A stretch of 28,744 nt of DNA from an uncultured Mycoplasmatota bacterium (lineage in GTDB: Bacteria > Bacillota_I > Bacilli_A > RF39 > UBA660). Positions 1 to 7,979 of this stretch are shown one piece after another (positions within the stretch are counted from its first letter, which is position 1; every line of letters starts with the position of its first letter). Both the position numbers and the translations under genes were made by a program. The stretch is taken from positions 1 to 28,744 of the forward strand of contig UREA01000019.1 in assembly GCA_900546715.1 (NCBI GenBank), read 5' to 3'. The notes below the pieces were generated by a model, which did no database searches, had not been told where the DNA came from, and saw only the letters and a list, made by a program, of their open reading frames with translations.

Positions 1-58
1 TTGATTTTTTGATAATATAATAATAACATAAAGTGGTTGTTTATACAAAATAGAGAGC

Positions 59-91
59 AAAACGGAAGGAATATATAAACCTTCCGTTTTT
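59..91 (+). terminator. Rho-independent terminator of an upstream gene
   Basis: An 11-bp perfect stem (59-69 with 80-90, AAAACGGAAGG/CCTTCCGTTTT) with a 10-base loop ends in a T run. It probably ends a plus-strand transcript that begins upstream of the window. Confidence 0.75.
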
Positions 92-151
92 AAGGATTAA
101 AAACTGTCCAGTAATAAGATAAGATTGGTAGTTTAGTAATGTAAAACAATG

Positions 152-184
152 AAACCAATAGTTAAATATATTCTATTGGTTTTT
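152..184 (+). terminator. Second hairpin terminator upstream of parA
   Basis: A 10-bp perfect stem (152-161 with 173-182, AAACCAATAG/CTATTGGTTT) runs into TTTT. With the hairpin at 59-91 it isolates parA from upstream transcription. The 60 bases between the two hairpins show no gene. Confidence 0.55.
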
Positions 185-215
185 AAATTTAATATAAAAA
201 AATTTATAAAAGTAT

Positions 216-244
216 TTCAAAATACCCGCAATATATGATAAAAT
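216..244 (+). promoter_or_regulatory. Putative promoter of parAB
   Basis: TTCAAA (216-221), a 17-base spacer and TAAAAT (239-244) form a plausible sigma-A promoter about 30 bases before the parA start. The -35 box matches the consensus at only 4 of 6 bases. Confidence 0.5.
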
Positions 245-272
245 AGAGTAGTACGAAGAGGTGTGCTGTATT

Positions 273-1058
273 ATGGCTAAAATTATATCACTTGTTAATC
301 AAAAGGGTGGTGTTGGTAAAACTACCACTAGTATTAATTTATCTGCTGCTTTAGGGAAATTGGGTAAAAAAGTACTTATAATAGACATGGATCCCCAAAG
401 TAATGCTACAACTGGCTTGGGTCTTAATTCCAATGATTTTAAGTGTGATGTTTATGAACTTATCACAGGTAGATGTGAAGTTAAAAATGCAATTAAGAAG
501 ACTAAGTTTCAAAATTTAAGTATTATACCTGCAACAATTAATCTTGCGGGTGTTGATGTTGAGTTTGTCAAAAAAATGCTTGAAGATAAAACATTTGAAC
601 AAAATAGTCAATTAAAATTAAAATTAGATGAAATAAAAGATAATTATGATTATATTATCATTGATTGTCAACCATCACTAGGACTTGGTACTATGAATGC
701 ACTTGTTGCTAGTGATAGTGTAATAATACCAGTGCAATGTGAATTCTTTGCTCTTGAAGGTATTACACAACTACTTAATTCTATTATCATGGTACAAAAT
801 GGAATGAATCCAAATCTTAGGATTGAAGGAGTGCTTTTAACAATGCTTGATGGTAGAACTAATATTGGTCTAGAAGTTATTGAAGAAATTAGAAAGTATT
901 TTAAAGATAAAGTATTTAATACAATAATACCAAGATTAGTAAGACTAGTTGAAGCCCCTTCTCATGGTAAACCAATCAATGAATATGATCCAATGAGTAG
1001 AGCAACTGAAGCCTATGCTAACCTTGCAAAGGAAGTGATAAGTAGAGATGGAAACTAA
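273..1058 (+). CDS. parA: ParA/Soj chromosome-partitioning ATPase
   Basis: This is the Walker-type ATPase that works with ParB-parS to segregate the chromosome origin and, in Bacillus, to modulate DnaA. The deviant Walker A motif KGGVGKTT is at residues 11-18 with its signature lysine, followed by the DMDPQ motif at 38-42. The length of 261 residues is normal for Soj. I place the start at ATG 273 (MAKIISLVNQ), with AGAGG/AGGTG just upstream. A GTG at 261 would add an atypical MCCI extension. The stop overlaps the parB start by 11 bases, so the two are translationally coupled. The neighbours follow the Bacillus soj-spo0J order, which places the window near the replication origin. Confidence 0.95.
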   Translation: MAKIISLVNQKGGVGKTTTSINLSAALGKLGKKVLIIDMDPQSNATTGLGLNSNDFKCDVYELITGRCEVKNAIKKTKFQNLSIIPATINLAGVDVEFVKKMLEDKTFEQNSQLKLKLDEIKDNYDYIIIDCQPSLGLGTMNALVASDSVIIPVQCEFFALEGITQLLNSIIMVQNGMNPNLRIEGVLLTMLDGRTNIGLEVIEEIRKYFKDKVFNTIIPRLVRLVEAPSHGKPINEYDPMSRATEAYANLAKEVISRDGN

Positions 1059-1932
1059 GAAAAAAGCTTTAGGGAAAGGTTTAGAACAATTATTTTCTAA
1101 TTCAGTTATTGATTTTGATGACTTTGAAAAAGATATTGTTGAAGAAAATGAAGGTAATGTTGTTGAAATTAATATTGATGATATTAGAAGTAATCCTTAC
1201 CAACCAAGAAAAACTTTTGATACAGAATCTTTAAATGAACTTGCTAAATCTATCGCTGAATATGGAGTAGTTCAACCAGTAATAGTGAAAAAAAGTATTA
1301 AAGGTTATGAACTTGTTGCAGGGGAACGAAGAACTAAAGCTGCTAAAATTGCAGGACTTAAAAAAATACCAGCAATAATTAAAGATTTTGATGATCAAGA
1401 AATGATGGAAATTGCTTTGATTGAAAATATTCAAAGGGAAGATTTAAATCCTATCGATGAAGCAACATCTATTAGTAATATTATTAAACTAAGAGGATAT
1501 ACTCAAGAAGAATTTGCATCAAAGTTTGGTAAAAGTAGAACTTATGTAACTAATATACTTGGTTTACTTAAACTTCCTGATGAAGTTAAAAAACTAGTTG
1601 AAAAAAGAAATTTATCTATGTCTCATGCTAGAGTACTTAGTAAAATAGAAGATAGCGATTTAGTAGTAGAACTGGCTAAAAAAGTAATTACAGATAATTT
1701 AAGCGTTCATGATTTAGAAAAAATGAGTCAAGAAGAAAGACAAGTTACAAAAAATATAAGTCCTAAAAAGAAAAGTATTGATACTAAATATAGAATGTAT
1801 GAAAATGTAATAATGGATAAATTCAATCAAAAGGTAAGAGTAAGTAAAAATAAAATTGAAATATACTTTGATGGTATAGATGAATTAGAAGAATTATTAG
1901 AAAAGATGAACATTAAGTTTGAGGATGAATAA
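1048..1932 (+). CDS. parB: ParB/Spo0J partition protein
   Basis: This is the parS-binding CTPase clamp of the ParABS system. The N-terminal ALGKGLEQLF segment is the ParA-stimulating tail. The GERR box used for CTP binding is at residues 92-95, followed by the NPYQPRK and ENIQREDLNPIDEA motifs. A helix-turn-helix lies around 145-175 (TQEEFASKFGKSRTYVTNIL), then a basic linker and a C-terminal dimerisation region. At 294 residues it is full length. It overlaps parA by 11 bases and shares its last base with the next start (TAATG). I found no parS-like palindrome by eye in the window, so parS is probably elsewhere near the origin. Confidence 0.95.
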   Translation: METKKKALGKGLEQLFSNSVIDFDDFEKDIVEENEGNVVEINIDDIRSNPYQPRKTFDTESLNELAKSIAEYGVVQPVIVKKSIKGYELVAGERRTKAAKIAGLKKIPAIIKDFDDQEMMEIALIENIQREDLNPIDEATSISNIIKLRGYTQEEFASKFGKSRTYVTNILGLLKLPDEVKKLVEKRNLSMSHARVLSKIEDSDLVVELAKKVITDNLSVHDLEKMSQEERQVTKNISPKKKSIDTKYRMYENVIMDKFNQKVRVSKNKIEIYFDGIDELEELLEKMNIKFEDE

Positions 1933-2135
1933 TGAATATAATTGATTTTAATTTAAATGATGAAGTTATTATGAAAAAACAACATGCCTGTGGCACTAAT
2001 TTATGGACTATTACAAGAAATGGGGCAGATATTAAACTGAAGTGCAACAACTGTGGTAGAGAAATACTTATGGATAGACTAGAGTTTATGCGAAAACTTA
2101 AAAAGGTGATTAAAAATGAAAAAACATCGAACTAA
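1932..2135 (+). CDS. DUF951 family protein (YyzM-like)
   Basis: This 67-residue protein resembles the DUF951 family (YyzM in Bacillus subtilis), which sits between spo0J and ychF in many Firmicutes. It carries a zinc-ribbon-like pattern: HACG near residue 20 and CNNCGRE near residue 39. The family's function is not known. It starts inside the parB stop (TAATG), so it is coupled to parB. Its last 20 bases overlap the start of the following transporter gene. Confidence 0.85.
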   Translation: MNIIDFNLNDEVIMKKQHACGTNLWTITRNGADIKLKCNNCGREILMDRLEFMRKLKKVIKNEKTSN

Positions 2136-3657
2136 AGAAAGAATTGGGTTGCATCCAGTGATGATGCTCTTAGTGCTTTGTTTTATAACTATTGTACTAA
2201 GTGGAATTTTAAGTTTCTTTGATGTTCAAGCTACTTATAATAGAGTTTCATCATTAACTGGAGAATATGTTGTTACAACTGAAGCTGTAACTTCTTTATT
2301 TAATTTAAGTGGTTTAAAATATATATTTACAACAACAGTATCTAGTTTTGCTAACTTTGTTGTACTTTCCCATTTAATTATTATATTACTAGGTATTGGA
2401 ATAATGGTAAAAAGTGGTTTTTTAAAAACTGTTATTACGATGCTTACTAAAAAGATGAAAAAAACAACTGTTACCTATGTTTGGGTACTTATTTGTATAC
2501 TTGCAAGTATTATGGGAGATCTTGCTTATATTATCTTTATACCTCTTGGAGCTCTACTTTTCCTTTATGGCAAAAGAAATCCAATGCTTGGTATAATCAC
2601 TTCATTTGCATCTCTTACTTGTGGTAGTGCCCTAAGTGTATTTTTAACAAGTATTGATTCAAGCTTACTTGATTATACATTAGTTAATGCATATATATTT
2701 GATAGTAGTTATGCTATTTCATCATTTGGCTATATCTTTGTTATGCTTGTTGGTATTATCCTACTTAGTTTAATTATTAGTAATATAGTAGAAAATTATA
2801 TGGCTAAAAGAATGCCAAAATATGAGTTTCCGGAAAGTGACATTGAAGATGAATTGGTTATTACTAAAAAGAAAATGCGTGGTTTAATATTCTCTTTAGG
2901 TGCTGGTTTAATTTATTTGCTTATTTTTATTTATAATATTATTCCAGGACTACCATTCTCTGGAAATTTGCTAGATTATTCCCAAGAATTATATATTGAT
3001 AAACTATTTAGTTATGATTCATTCTTTTCACAAGGTTTTGTCTTTGTTGTTGCAGTATTATTTGTACTACTTGGTTTATTTTACGGAATTGGAGCTAAAA
3101 CAATAAAAAATAATAAAGAATTTGTTGATGCTTTAGGTCATTCTCTAAATGGTATTGGTAAGATACTGGTTATGATATTTGCAGTTTCCACATTTATTAA
3201 CATTTTTAAAGAAACAAATATTGGTAATGTAGTTGCAGCATCACTTGCTAATTTAATAAATAATTCTAACTTTAGTGGACTACCTATAAGTATATTATTA
3301 TTTATTACATCAATTATTGTTACTTTTGTTGTACCTAGTCCAATAAGTGGTTGGTCAACACTGGCATCAACCGTACCTACACTTATGCAAGCGGGCATTA
3401 GTCCCGAATTTGCTCAAGTTATATTTAGATTAGGTAATGCTGTATCGATTGGCCTAACTCCAGTGTTTGCTTACTTTATTGTTTATTTAGCATTTTTAGC
3501 TACTTATAATCAAAGTAGTAAACCAGTTACTTTAAAAGATGCTATAAAATACCAATTACCTTTTGCAGGAGCAACATGTGCCTTGTTCTTAGGAATAATA
3601 TTAGTATGGTATATTGTTGGTATGCCACTTGGTGTTGGTACTAGCGTAGCACCATAG
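2116..3657 (+). CDS. AbgT-family transporter
   Basis: This 513-residue membrane protein has about 12 hydrophobic segments. The C-terminal block FVVPSPISGWSTLASTVP, followed by AQVIFRLGNAVSIGLTPVFAYF, matches the substrate-site region of AbgT-family transporters. Studied members carry p-aminobenzoyl-glutamate or export sulfonamides, but the substrate here cannot be read from sequence. ATG 2116 follows AAGGTGA at a good distance, and the gene starts inside the DUF951 gene (20-base overlap). It is inserted between two genes that are near neighbours in Bacillus. YfcC-like transporters are a less likely alternative. Confidence 0.8.
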   Translation: MKKHRTKERIGLHPVMMLLVLCFITIVLSGILSFFDVQATYNRVSSLTGEYVVTTEAVTSLFNLSGLKYIFTTTVSSFANFVVLSHLIIILLGIGIMVKSGFLKTVITMLTKKMKKTTVTYVWVLICILASIMGDLAYIIFIPLGALLFLYGKRNPMLGIITSFASLTCGSALSVFLTSIDSSLLDYTLVNAYIFDSSYAISSFGYIFVMLVGIILLSLIISNIVENYMAKRMPKYEFPESDIEDELVITKKKMRGLIFSLGAGLIYLLIFIYNIIPGLPFSGNLLDYSQELYIDKLFSYDSFFSQGFVFVVAVLFVLLGLFYGIGAKTIKNNKEFVDALGHSLNGIGKILVMIFAVSTFINIFKETNIGNVVAASLANLINNSNFSGLPISILLFITSIIVTFVVPSPISGWSTLASTVPTLMQAGISPEFAQVIFRLGNAVSIGLTPVFAYFIVYLAFLATYNQSSKPVTLKDAIKYQLPFAGATCALFLGIILVWYIVGMPLGVGTSVAP

Positions 3658-3670
3658 AAAGGGGGATAAT

Positions 3671-4771
3671 ATGAGTTTAAAAGCAGGAATTGTGGGACTT
3701 CCTAATGTTGGCAAATCAACACTTTTTAATGCAATTACTAAACAAAACATTTTAGCGGCGAATTATCCATTTGCAACAATTGAACCAAATGTGGGAACAG
3801 TTATTGTACCAGATGCTAGAGTAGATTACCTAACTAGTCTATATAACCCAAAAAGAAGTATTCCAACAACATTTGAATTTACTGATATTGCAGGACTTGT
3901 TCAAGGAGCATCATCTGGTGAAGGTTTAGGTAATAAGTTTTTATCACATATAAGAGAAGTTGATGCTATTGTTGAAGTTGTCAGATGCTTTATAGATCCC
4001 AATATTACGCATGTTACAGGTAAAGTTGATCCTGTAAGTGATATTGAAATAATTAACATTGAACTAGTCCTAGCGGATTTAGAAGTTGTTAATAATAGAA
4101 TAGGTAAAGTAGAAAAGAAAGCTGGGGCTACGAAGGATAAATTATTAATGGCTGAAGTAGAAGTTTTAAATAAATGTAAAAATAATTTGGAAGCGAATAT
4201 TCCTTTAAGAAGAATAAGTTTTTCGCTAGATGAACTAAAACTCCTTAAAAACTTTAATTTCTTAACCATTAAACCAATTATATATGTTGCAAATGTGAGT
4301 GAAGATGATATAGCTGTTGGTGATAATGAATACTCACTTGCTGTTAAAAATTATGCGGAAGCAGAAGGTTCTGGTGTAATAGTTATGTGCACTAAACTTG
4401 AAGCGGATCTTGCTGGCTTAGAAGATGATGAAAGAATAGAATTTTTAGAATCAGTGGGAATTAAAAATAGTGGTTTAGATAAATTAATATTTGCTAGCTA
4501 CAATCTTCTTGGCTTAAAAACATTTTTTACTGTAGGTACTGATGAAGTTAGAGCTTGGACATTTAGGAGTGGTTCAAAAGCTCCAGAGTGTGCTGGTATA
4601 ATTCATAGTGATTTTGAAAGGGGCTTTATAAGAGCAGAAGTAATGAGCTATGATGATTTAGTAGAATATGGTACAGAATTAAAAGTAAAAGAAGCTGGAA
4701 AACTACGAATTGAAGGCAAAGATTATGTTATGCAAGATGGTGACATCTGTTACTTTAGATTTAATGTATAA
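3671..4771 (+). CDS. ychF: YchF/OLA1-type ATPase
   Basis: This is a ribosome-associated P-loop NTPase of the Obg-like family that prefers ATP over GTP. It is known as YyaF in Bacillus and OLA1 in eukaryotes. The P-loop GLPNVGKS is at residues 9-16 and the G3 motif DIAGLVQGAS near 75. The usual NKxD motif is replaced by NVSEDD, as is typical of YchF and linked to ATP use. The C-terminal TGS domain starts at FFTVGTDEVRAWTF and ends with the family's FRFNV. The length of 366 residues is standard. A strong AAAGGGGG ribosome-binding site precedes ATG 3671. Confidence 0.96.
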   Translation: MSLKAGIVGLPNVGKSTLFNAITKQNILAANYPFATIEPNVGTVIVPDARVDYLTSLYNPKRSIPTTFEFTDIAGLVQGASSGEGLGNKFLSHIREVDAIVEVVRCFIDPNITHVTGKVDPVSDIEIINIELVLADLEVVNNRIGKVEKKAGATKDKLLMAEVEVLNKCKNNLEANIPLRRISFSLDELKLLKNFNFLTIKPIIYVANVSEDDIAVGDNEYSLAVKNYAEAEGSGVIVMCTKLEADLAGLEDDERIEFLESVGIKNSGLDKLIFASYNLLGLKTFFTVGTDEVRAWTFRSGSKAPECAGIIHSDFERGFIRAEVMSYDDLVEYGTELKVKEAGKLRIEGKDYVMQDGDICYFRFNV

Positions 4772-4775
4772 TACT

Positions 4776-4807
4776 AAGATGGCATATAAACAATGCCAGT
4801 CTTTTTT
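4776..4807 (+). terminator. Terminator after ychF
   Basis: The stem pairs AAGATGGCAT (4776-4785) with ATGCCAGTCTT (4793-4803), with one bulged G at 4799, and ends in TTTTTT. It closes the parA-ychF transcription unit. Confidence 0.8.
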
Positions 4808-4822
4808 ATAAAAACTAATTTA

Positions 4823-4851
4823 TTTACATATAATAATAAAAATGATATAAT
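4823..4851 (+). promoter_or_regulatory. Strong promoter of the Bax-inhibitor-like gene
   Basis: TTTACA (4823-4828), 17 bases, then TATAAT (4846-4851) preceded by TGA make an extended -10 promoter. The predicted transcript start near 4858 coincides with the AGGAGG, so the untranslated leader would be only about 9 bases. Confidence 0.75.
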
Positions 4852-4866
4852 TTTATCAGGAGGAAT

Positions 4867-5514
4867 ATGAAAAATAATTTAATTAGTAAAACATTTTTAT
4901 GGATGTGTTTTGGTTTGCTTGTAACATTTGCAACAGGTTATTTAACATCAACTAGTGAAGTAATGCTTGAAAATATTTTCTTAAACAGTTGGACATATAT
5001 CATATTAATAATTGTTGAATTAGTACTTGTAATTGTCCTATCAGCAAGAGTTATGAAAATGAAACCTGCAACTGCAAAGGTCTGTTTCTTGCTTTATTCA
5101 TTTGTAAGTGGCTTAACTTTTGCATCAATATTTGTAGTGTTTGAAGTTAGCTCAATTATTTTAGTCTTTTTAGTAACTGCAGTATTTTTTGCATTATTAT
5201 CATTAATTGGCTATGTAACAAAAATTGATTTAACTAAAGTAGGAGTCTATTTGTTATTTGGTTTACTAGCGGTTGTTATAGTATCACTAATAAATATATT
5301 TATTGGTAGTTCTACATTAGAATTAATATTATCAATTATAATTATTGCAATATTTATAGGTTATACTATCTATGATGTTCAAAGAATAAAATATTTAGAA
5401 AATAGTGGATTACCTGAAGATAATTTAGCAATATATGGAGCTTTGGAATTATATTTAGATTTTATTAACTTGTTTCTTAGATTATTACAAATATTTGGAA
5501 GGAGCGATGACTGA
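4867..5514 (+). CDS. Bax inhibitor-1/YccA family membrane protein
   Basis: This 215-residue, almost wholly hydrophobic protein has about seven membrane segments and belongs to the UPF0005/BI-1 family. The family tail is present: YTIYDVQRIKY, then LAIYGALELYLDFINLFLRL, which holds the paired acidic residues that control the calcium or proton leak in bacterial relatives such as BsYetJ. A role in ion homeostasis is inferred from the family. The AGGAGG is only 3 bases from ATG 4867, which is unusually close. The N-terminus LISKTFLWMCFGLLVT aligns with the family, so I keep this start. The stop overlaps the RDD start (ATGG at 5514). Confidence 0.88.
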   Translation: MKNNLISKTFLWMCFGLLVTFATGYLTSTSEVMLENIFLNSWTYIILIIVELVLVIVLSARVMKMKPATAKVCFLLYSFVSGLTFASIFVVFEVSSIILVFLVTAVFFALLSLIGYVTKIDLTKVGVYLLFGLLAVVIVSLINIFIGSSTLELILSIIIIAIFIGYTIYDVQRIKYLENSGLPEDNLAIYGALELYLDFINLFLRLLQIFGRSDD

Positions 5515-6296
5515 TGGATACAAGTTTAAAAAGAATAATAGCTTTTCTTATTGATATTATAATAATTAATATTGTAACAACACCATTAATTAACATTAAA
5601 GCTACTAATCCTTATATAGATGATTACAATAAATACTATACAGAATATACAGAATTAATTGAAGCTGCTAATAATGGGGATATTGATACTAATAGTGATG
5701 AATATAAAGATCAAGTAATTGACCTAAATTATAAAGTTAGCAGTTATGGTGTTGTAAGTCGTAGTATATCAGTTGTTGCTTCTATAATATATTTTGTAAT
5801 TATTCAATATTTCTTAAAAGGTCAAACAATAGGTAAAAAGATACTTAAATTAAGAGTAGTAAGTAATAAAGATAAAGAATTAAATATAGGTCATTATTTT
5901 GTAAGATCACTTATATTAAATAATATTATATTTAGTATTATCTTAATTGTTGGTGTTTATCTATTTGGAAAGAATGGCTACTACAATTTATCAATGGTAG
6001 TAAGTTACTTACAATTACTTGTTATGTCTGTGATAATATTAATGGTAGTATTAAGAAGAGATAATCGTGGTTTACATGATTTTGTAGCTGGTACTAAAGT
6101 AATTAGTACAGAAGTAATTAATAATGAAGTAGAAGTAAAGGAAATACCTAGTAAAAAAGAAGAAAAAGAAACTATTGAAGTAGAAGTTAAAGATGAAAAT
6201 AAACCTACTAAAAATAGTAGTAATAAAACAAAAGCATCAAAAGCTAAAACAACATCTAATAAAAAGAAAAGTACAAGAAAAAGTTCTGGAAATTAA
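5514..6296 (+). CDS. RDD-family membrane protein with a lysine-rich tail
   Basis: This 260-residue protein has an RDD domain. The pattern is LKRIIAFLIDIIIINIV at the N-terminus, QTIGKKILKLRVVS in the middle, and RRDNRGLHDFVAGTKVI near residue 190. RDD proteins are of poorly known function, and some have been linked to ion transport. The last roughly 60 residues are a low-complexity charged tail rich in Lys, Glu, Thr and Ser, probably cytoplasmic. The gene is coupled to the BI-1 gene by a 1-base overlap. Its TAA stop lies in the loop of the following terminator. Confidence 0.85.
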   Translation: MDTSLKRIIAFLIDIIIINIVTTPLINIKATNPYIDDYNKYYTEYTELIEAANNGDIDTNSDEYKDQVIDLNYKVSSYGVVSRSISVVASIIYFVIIQYFLKGQTIGKKILKLRVVSNKDKELNIGHYFVRSLILNNIIFSIILIVGVYLFGKNGYYNLSMVVSYLQLLVMSVIILMVVLRRDNRGLHDFVAGTKVISTEVINNEVEVKEIPSKKEEKETIEVEVKDENKPTKNSSNKTKASKAKTTSNKKKSTRKSSGN

Positions 6297-6313
6297 TCCA
6301 GAGCTTTTATTTT
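6281..6313 (+). terminator. Terminator enclosing the RDD stop codon
   Basis: The stem pairs 6281-6290 (AAGTTCTGGA) with 6297-6306 (TCCAGAGCTT), with one G-T pair. The 6-base loop includes the TAA stop, and T-rich sequence follows. Confidence 0.75.
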
Positions 6314-6336
6314 GTAAGAAAATACCATTAATTTTA

Positions 6337-6365
6337 TTGACAAAAATTCTATCTTATTTTATTAT
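6337..6365 (+). promoter_or_regulatory. Promoter of the acyltransferase gene
   Basis: A perfect TTGACA (6337-6342), a 17-base spacer and TATTAT (6360-6365) form a near-consensus sigma-A promoter 35 bases before the start codon. Confidence 0.8.
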
Positions 6366-6399
6366 TTATATAGTAGAGATACTAGGAAGGGATTGATTT

Positions 6400-7539
6400 A
6401 TGAAAAGTAGTAAAATATCAACCATTGAGTTATGGCGTTTTATATTAACTGTTGCTATAGCTTTAGGTCATTTAAATACTTTTATATGGCGAGAATCTGG
6501 TGAAGATTTAATATTTACTGGAGGTAGAGTTTTAGCTTTCTTCTTGTTTTTATCTGGCTATTTTTTAATGGCTCATTATCAAAAACATAAAAAAGAAGAT
6601 TCTGCTAAACCCGCCAAGGCAGCTTGGAAATATACTGGAGGAAGATTTAAAGCTTTATATCCAACAATATTTATGGGTGTATTATTTGCATTTATAGTAA
6701 GAAATGCTATCAGTGGTACTAAAATAACAGAAATTTTTGGAGTATTCATGGATTCTATTTGGGAATTCTTAGGAATATCCCAAATTGGAGCAGTAGGACT
6801 ACTTGAACTTAAAACTGTTGTTGTTGAACCTGTTGCGGGTGTTTCTCAACTTTGGAATGGACCACTTTGGTATATATCTGCTTTAATTATTGCAGGATTA
6901 TTCTTATATTATATTGTATCTAAAAGTGAAGATTTCTTCACAGGTTTGTTTGCTCCATTATTTGTTGTTTTAACTTATGCTAGTGTTGGTTTAACAGACA
7001 TTGGATGGGATAGAACTAGTGTGAATGCTATTGGTTTTCCAAATGGACTTGCTCGTGTTATGGCAGGAATGTGTATAGGAATGCTTATCTATTATGTAGT
7101 TGATTACCTACGCAAAAAGAAATTTAGTGAAGGTATGAAACTAACATTTAGTGTTTTACATATAGGTATTGCAATATTCTTGATTTACACAATCTATGCC
7201 GGAATTTCTTGGAGTGAATTTACTAATGGAATAATATTACTATTATTTACTATAATTTTATTAACTAATAAAGATTATATTTCAGTACTTTATAATAATA
7301 GTAGTGTATGTAATTTTCTAGGTAGATTATCACTATATTATTATGCAACGCATATTGTTATAGTCTTCTTAATAGCTCATATATTCCCAGAAATGAGTTA
7401 TCATGCAAGTATTGTATTTAATATTTTATTTACATTATGTTGTGCTTATATAATGATGTGCATCGATGATTATATTGTTACACCATTATTTAGAAAAGAA
7501 AAGATAGAAAAGAAAAGTACTAGAAAGAAATTAGCTTAA
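6400..7539 (+). CDS. Acyltransferase-3 family membrane protein
   Basis: This 379-residue polytopic protein has about ten membrane segments and belongs to the acyltransferase 3 family, whose members O-acetylate cell-surface sugars or polymers. The N-terminal signature is visible: STIELWRFILTVAIALGHLN, containing the conserved R and H, then FFLFLSGYFLM. The segment LWNGPLWYISALI around residue 155 is also typical. The substrate cannot be told, but wall polysaccharide or peptidoglycan is likely. The start has a strong GGAAGGGA site. It is a single-gene unit with its own promoter and terminator. Confidence 0.85.
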   Translation: MKSSKISTIELWRFILTVAIALGHLNTFIWRESGEDLIFTGGRVLAFFLFLSGYFLMAHYQKHKKEDSAKPAKAAWKYTGGRFKALYPTIFMGVLFAFIVRNAISGTKITEIFGVFMDSIWEFLGISQIGAVGLLELKTVVVEPVAGVSQLWNGPLWYISALIIAGLFLYYIVSKSEDFFTGLFAPLFVVLTYASVGLTDIGWDRTSVNAIGFPNGLARVMAGMCIGMLIYYVVDYLRKKKFSEGMKLTFSVLHIGIAIFLIYTIYAGISWSEFTNGIILLLFTIILLTNKDYISVLYNNSSVCNFLGRLSLYYYATHIVIVFLIAHIFPEMSYHASIVFNILFTLCCAYIMMCIDDYIVTPLFRKEKIEKKSTRKKLA

Positions 7540-7565
7540 GATAGCATTTAATTGCTATCTTTTTT
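7538..7565 (+). terminator. Terminator after the acyltransferase gene
   Basis: A 9-bp perfect stem (AAGATAGCA at 7538-7546 with TGCTATCTT at 7553-7561) is followed by a T run. The stem begins inside the TAA stop codon. Confidence 0.85.
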
Positions 7566-7586
7566 CTTAAAAATAATTAATTTTTG

Positions 7587-7615
7587 TTGAAAGATTAGCA
7601 TATATTTGTTATAAT
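7587..7615 (+). promoter_or_regulatory. Strong promoter of the rpsF-ssb-rpsR operon
   Basis: TTGAAA (7587-7592), 17 bases and TATAAT (7610-7615) with an upstream TGT extended element form the promoter. The transcript would start near 7622, exactly where the leader hairpins begin. Confidence 0.85.
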
Positions 7616-7621
7616 ACTTGC

Positions 7622-7677
7622 GAGTAAAAGAAATTACTCCTTGCTTCTATTTGAAGCCGTACTAGACCGTAAGGAGG
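7622..7677 (+). promoter_or_regulatory. Candidate S6:S18-binding autoregulatory leader of rpsF
   Basis: The leader can form an outer stem CTCCTT (7637-7642) with AAGGAG (7671-7676), which buries the rpsF ribosome-binding site. An inner hairpin GCTTC/GAAGC (7643-7647 with 7653-7657) sits inside it. The 3' side between the stems holds CCG twice (7657-7659 as part of GCCG, and 7667-7669 as ACCGT). A stem pair with an unpaired CCG mimicking the 16S rRNA site is the known S6:S18 leader motif. A competing 5' hairpin GAGTAA/TTACTC (7622-7627 with 7634-7639) uses the same CTC bases and would free the ribosome-binding site. The pairing is seen in the sequence; the protein binding is inferred. Confidence 0.7.
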
Positions 7678-7685
7678 TGGAATGA

Positions 7686-7979
7686 ATGACTAAGTATGAA
7701 ATCATGTTTATAGTTAAATCTACAATGGAAGAAGATAAGATTAAAAAAACTAGTGAAGATTTACAAAAACTTATAAACAAGAAACCATCAAAAGTTATTG
7801 AATTCAAAGAAATGGGTAGAAAAAAATTAGCTTATCCTATAAATAAGGAAGTTAGTGGTTACTACTATGTAATGACTGTTGAAGCTGATAGAGAAACTAT
7901 TCATGAATTTGATCGTAAGGTTTCTATCAATGAAAATGTTTTAAGACATTTAATTATCAAATTAGAAGGAGAAAAATAA
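7686..7979 (+). CDS. rpsF: Ribosomal protein bS6
   Basis: This 30S subunit protein pairs with bS18 on the platform. At 97 residues it has normal length and the S6 pattern MTKYEIMFIVK at the start, MGRKKLAYPINKEVSGYYYVM in the middle and ENVLRHLIIKLE at the end. ATG 7686 follows AAGGAGGTGG at a good spacing. An overlapping ATG at 7682 is out of frame and stops after three codons. It shares its stop with the ssb start (TAATG). The operon rpsF-ssb-rpsR is the classical one. Confidence 0.97.
   Translation: MTKYEIMFIVKSTMEEDKIKKTSEDLQKLINKKPSKVIEFKEMGRKKLAYPINKEVSGYYYVMTVEADRETIHEFDRKVSINENVLRHLIIKLEGEK

Noticed and set aside
10..91. A small RNA from a -10-like TATAAT at 16-21 to the first terminator
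   Set aside because: The -35 region is outside the window and the stretch may be just the 3' end of an upstream transcript.
1..272. A parS site or a replication origin upstream of parA
   Set aside because: No parS-like 16-base palindrome or cluster of DnaA boxes was found by eye. Only two terminators and a promoter are supported.
6193..6396. 67-codon plus-strand frame at the end of the RDD gene
   Set aside because: It is a second frame of the Lys-rich tail, crosses a terminator and the next promoter, and has no ribosome-binding site.
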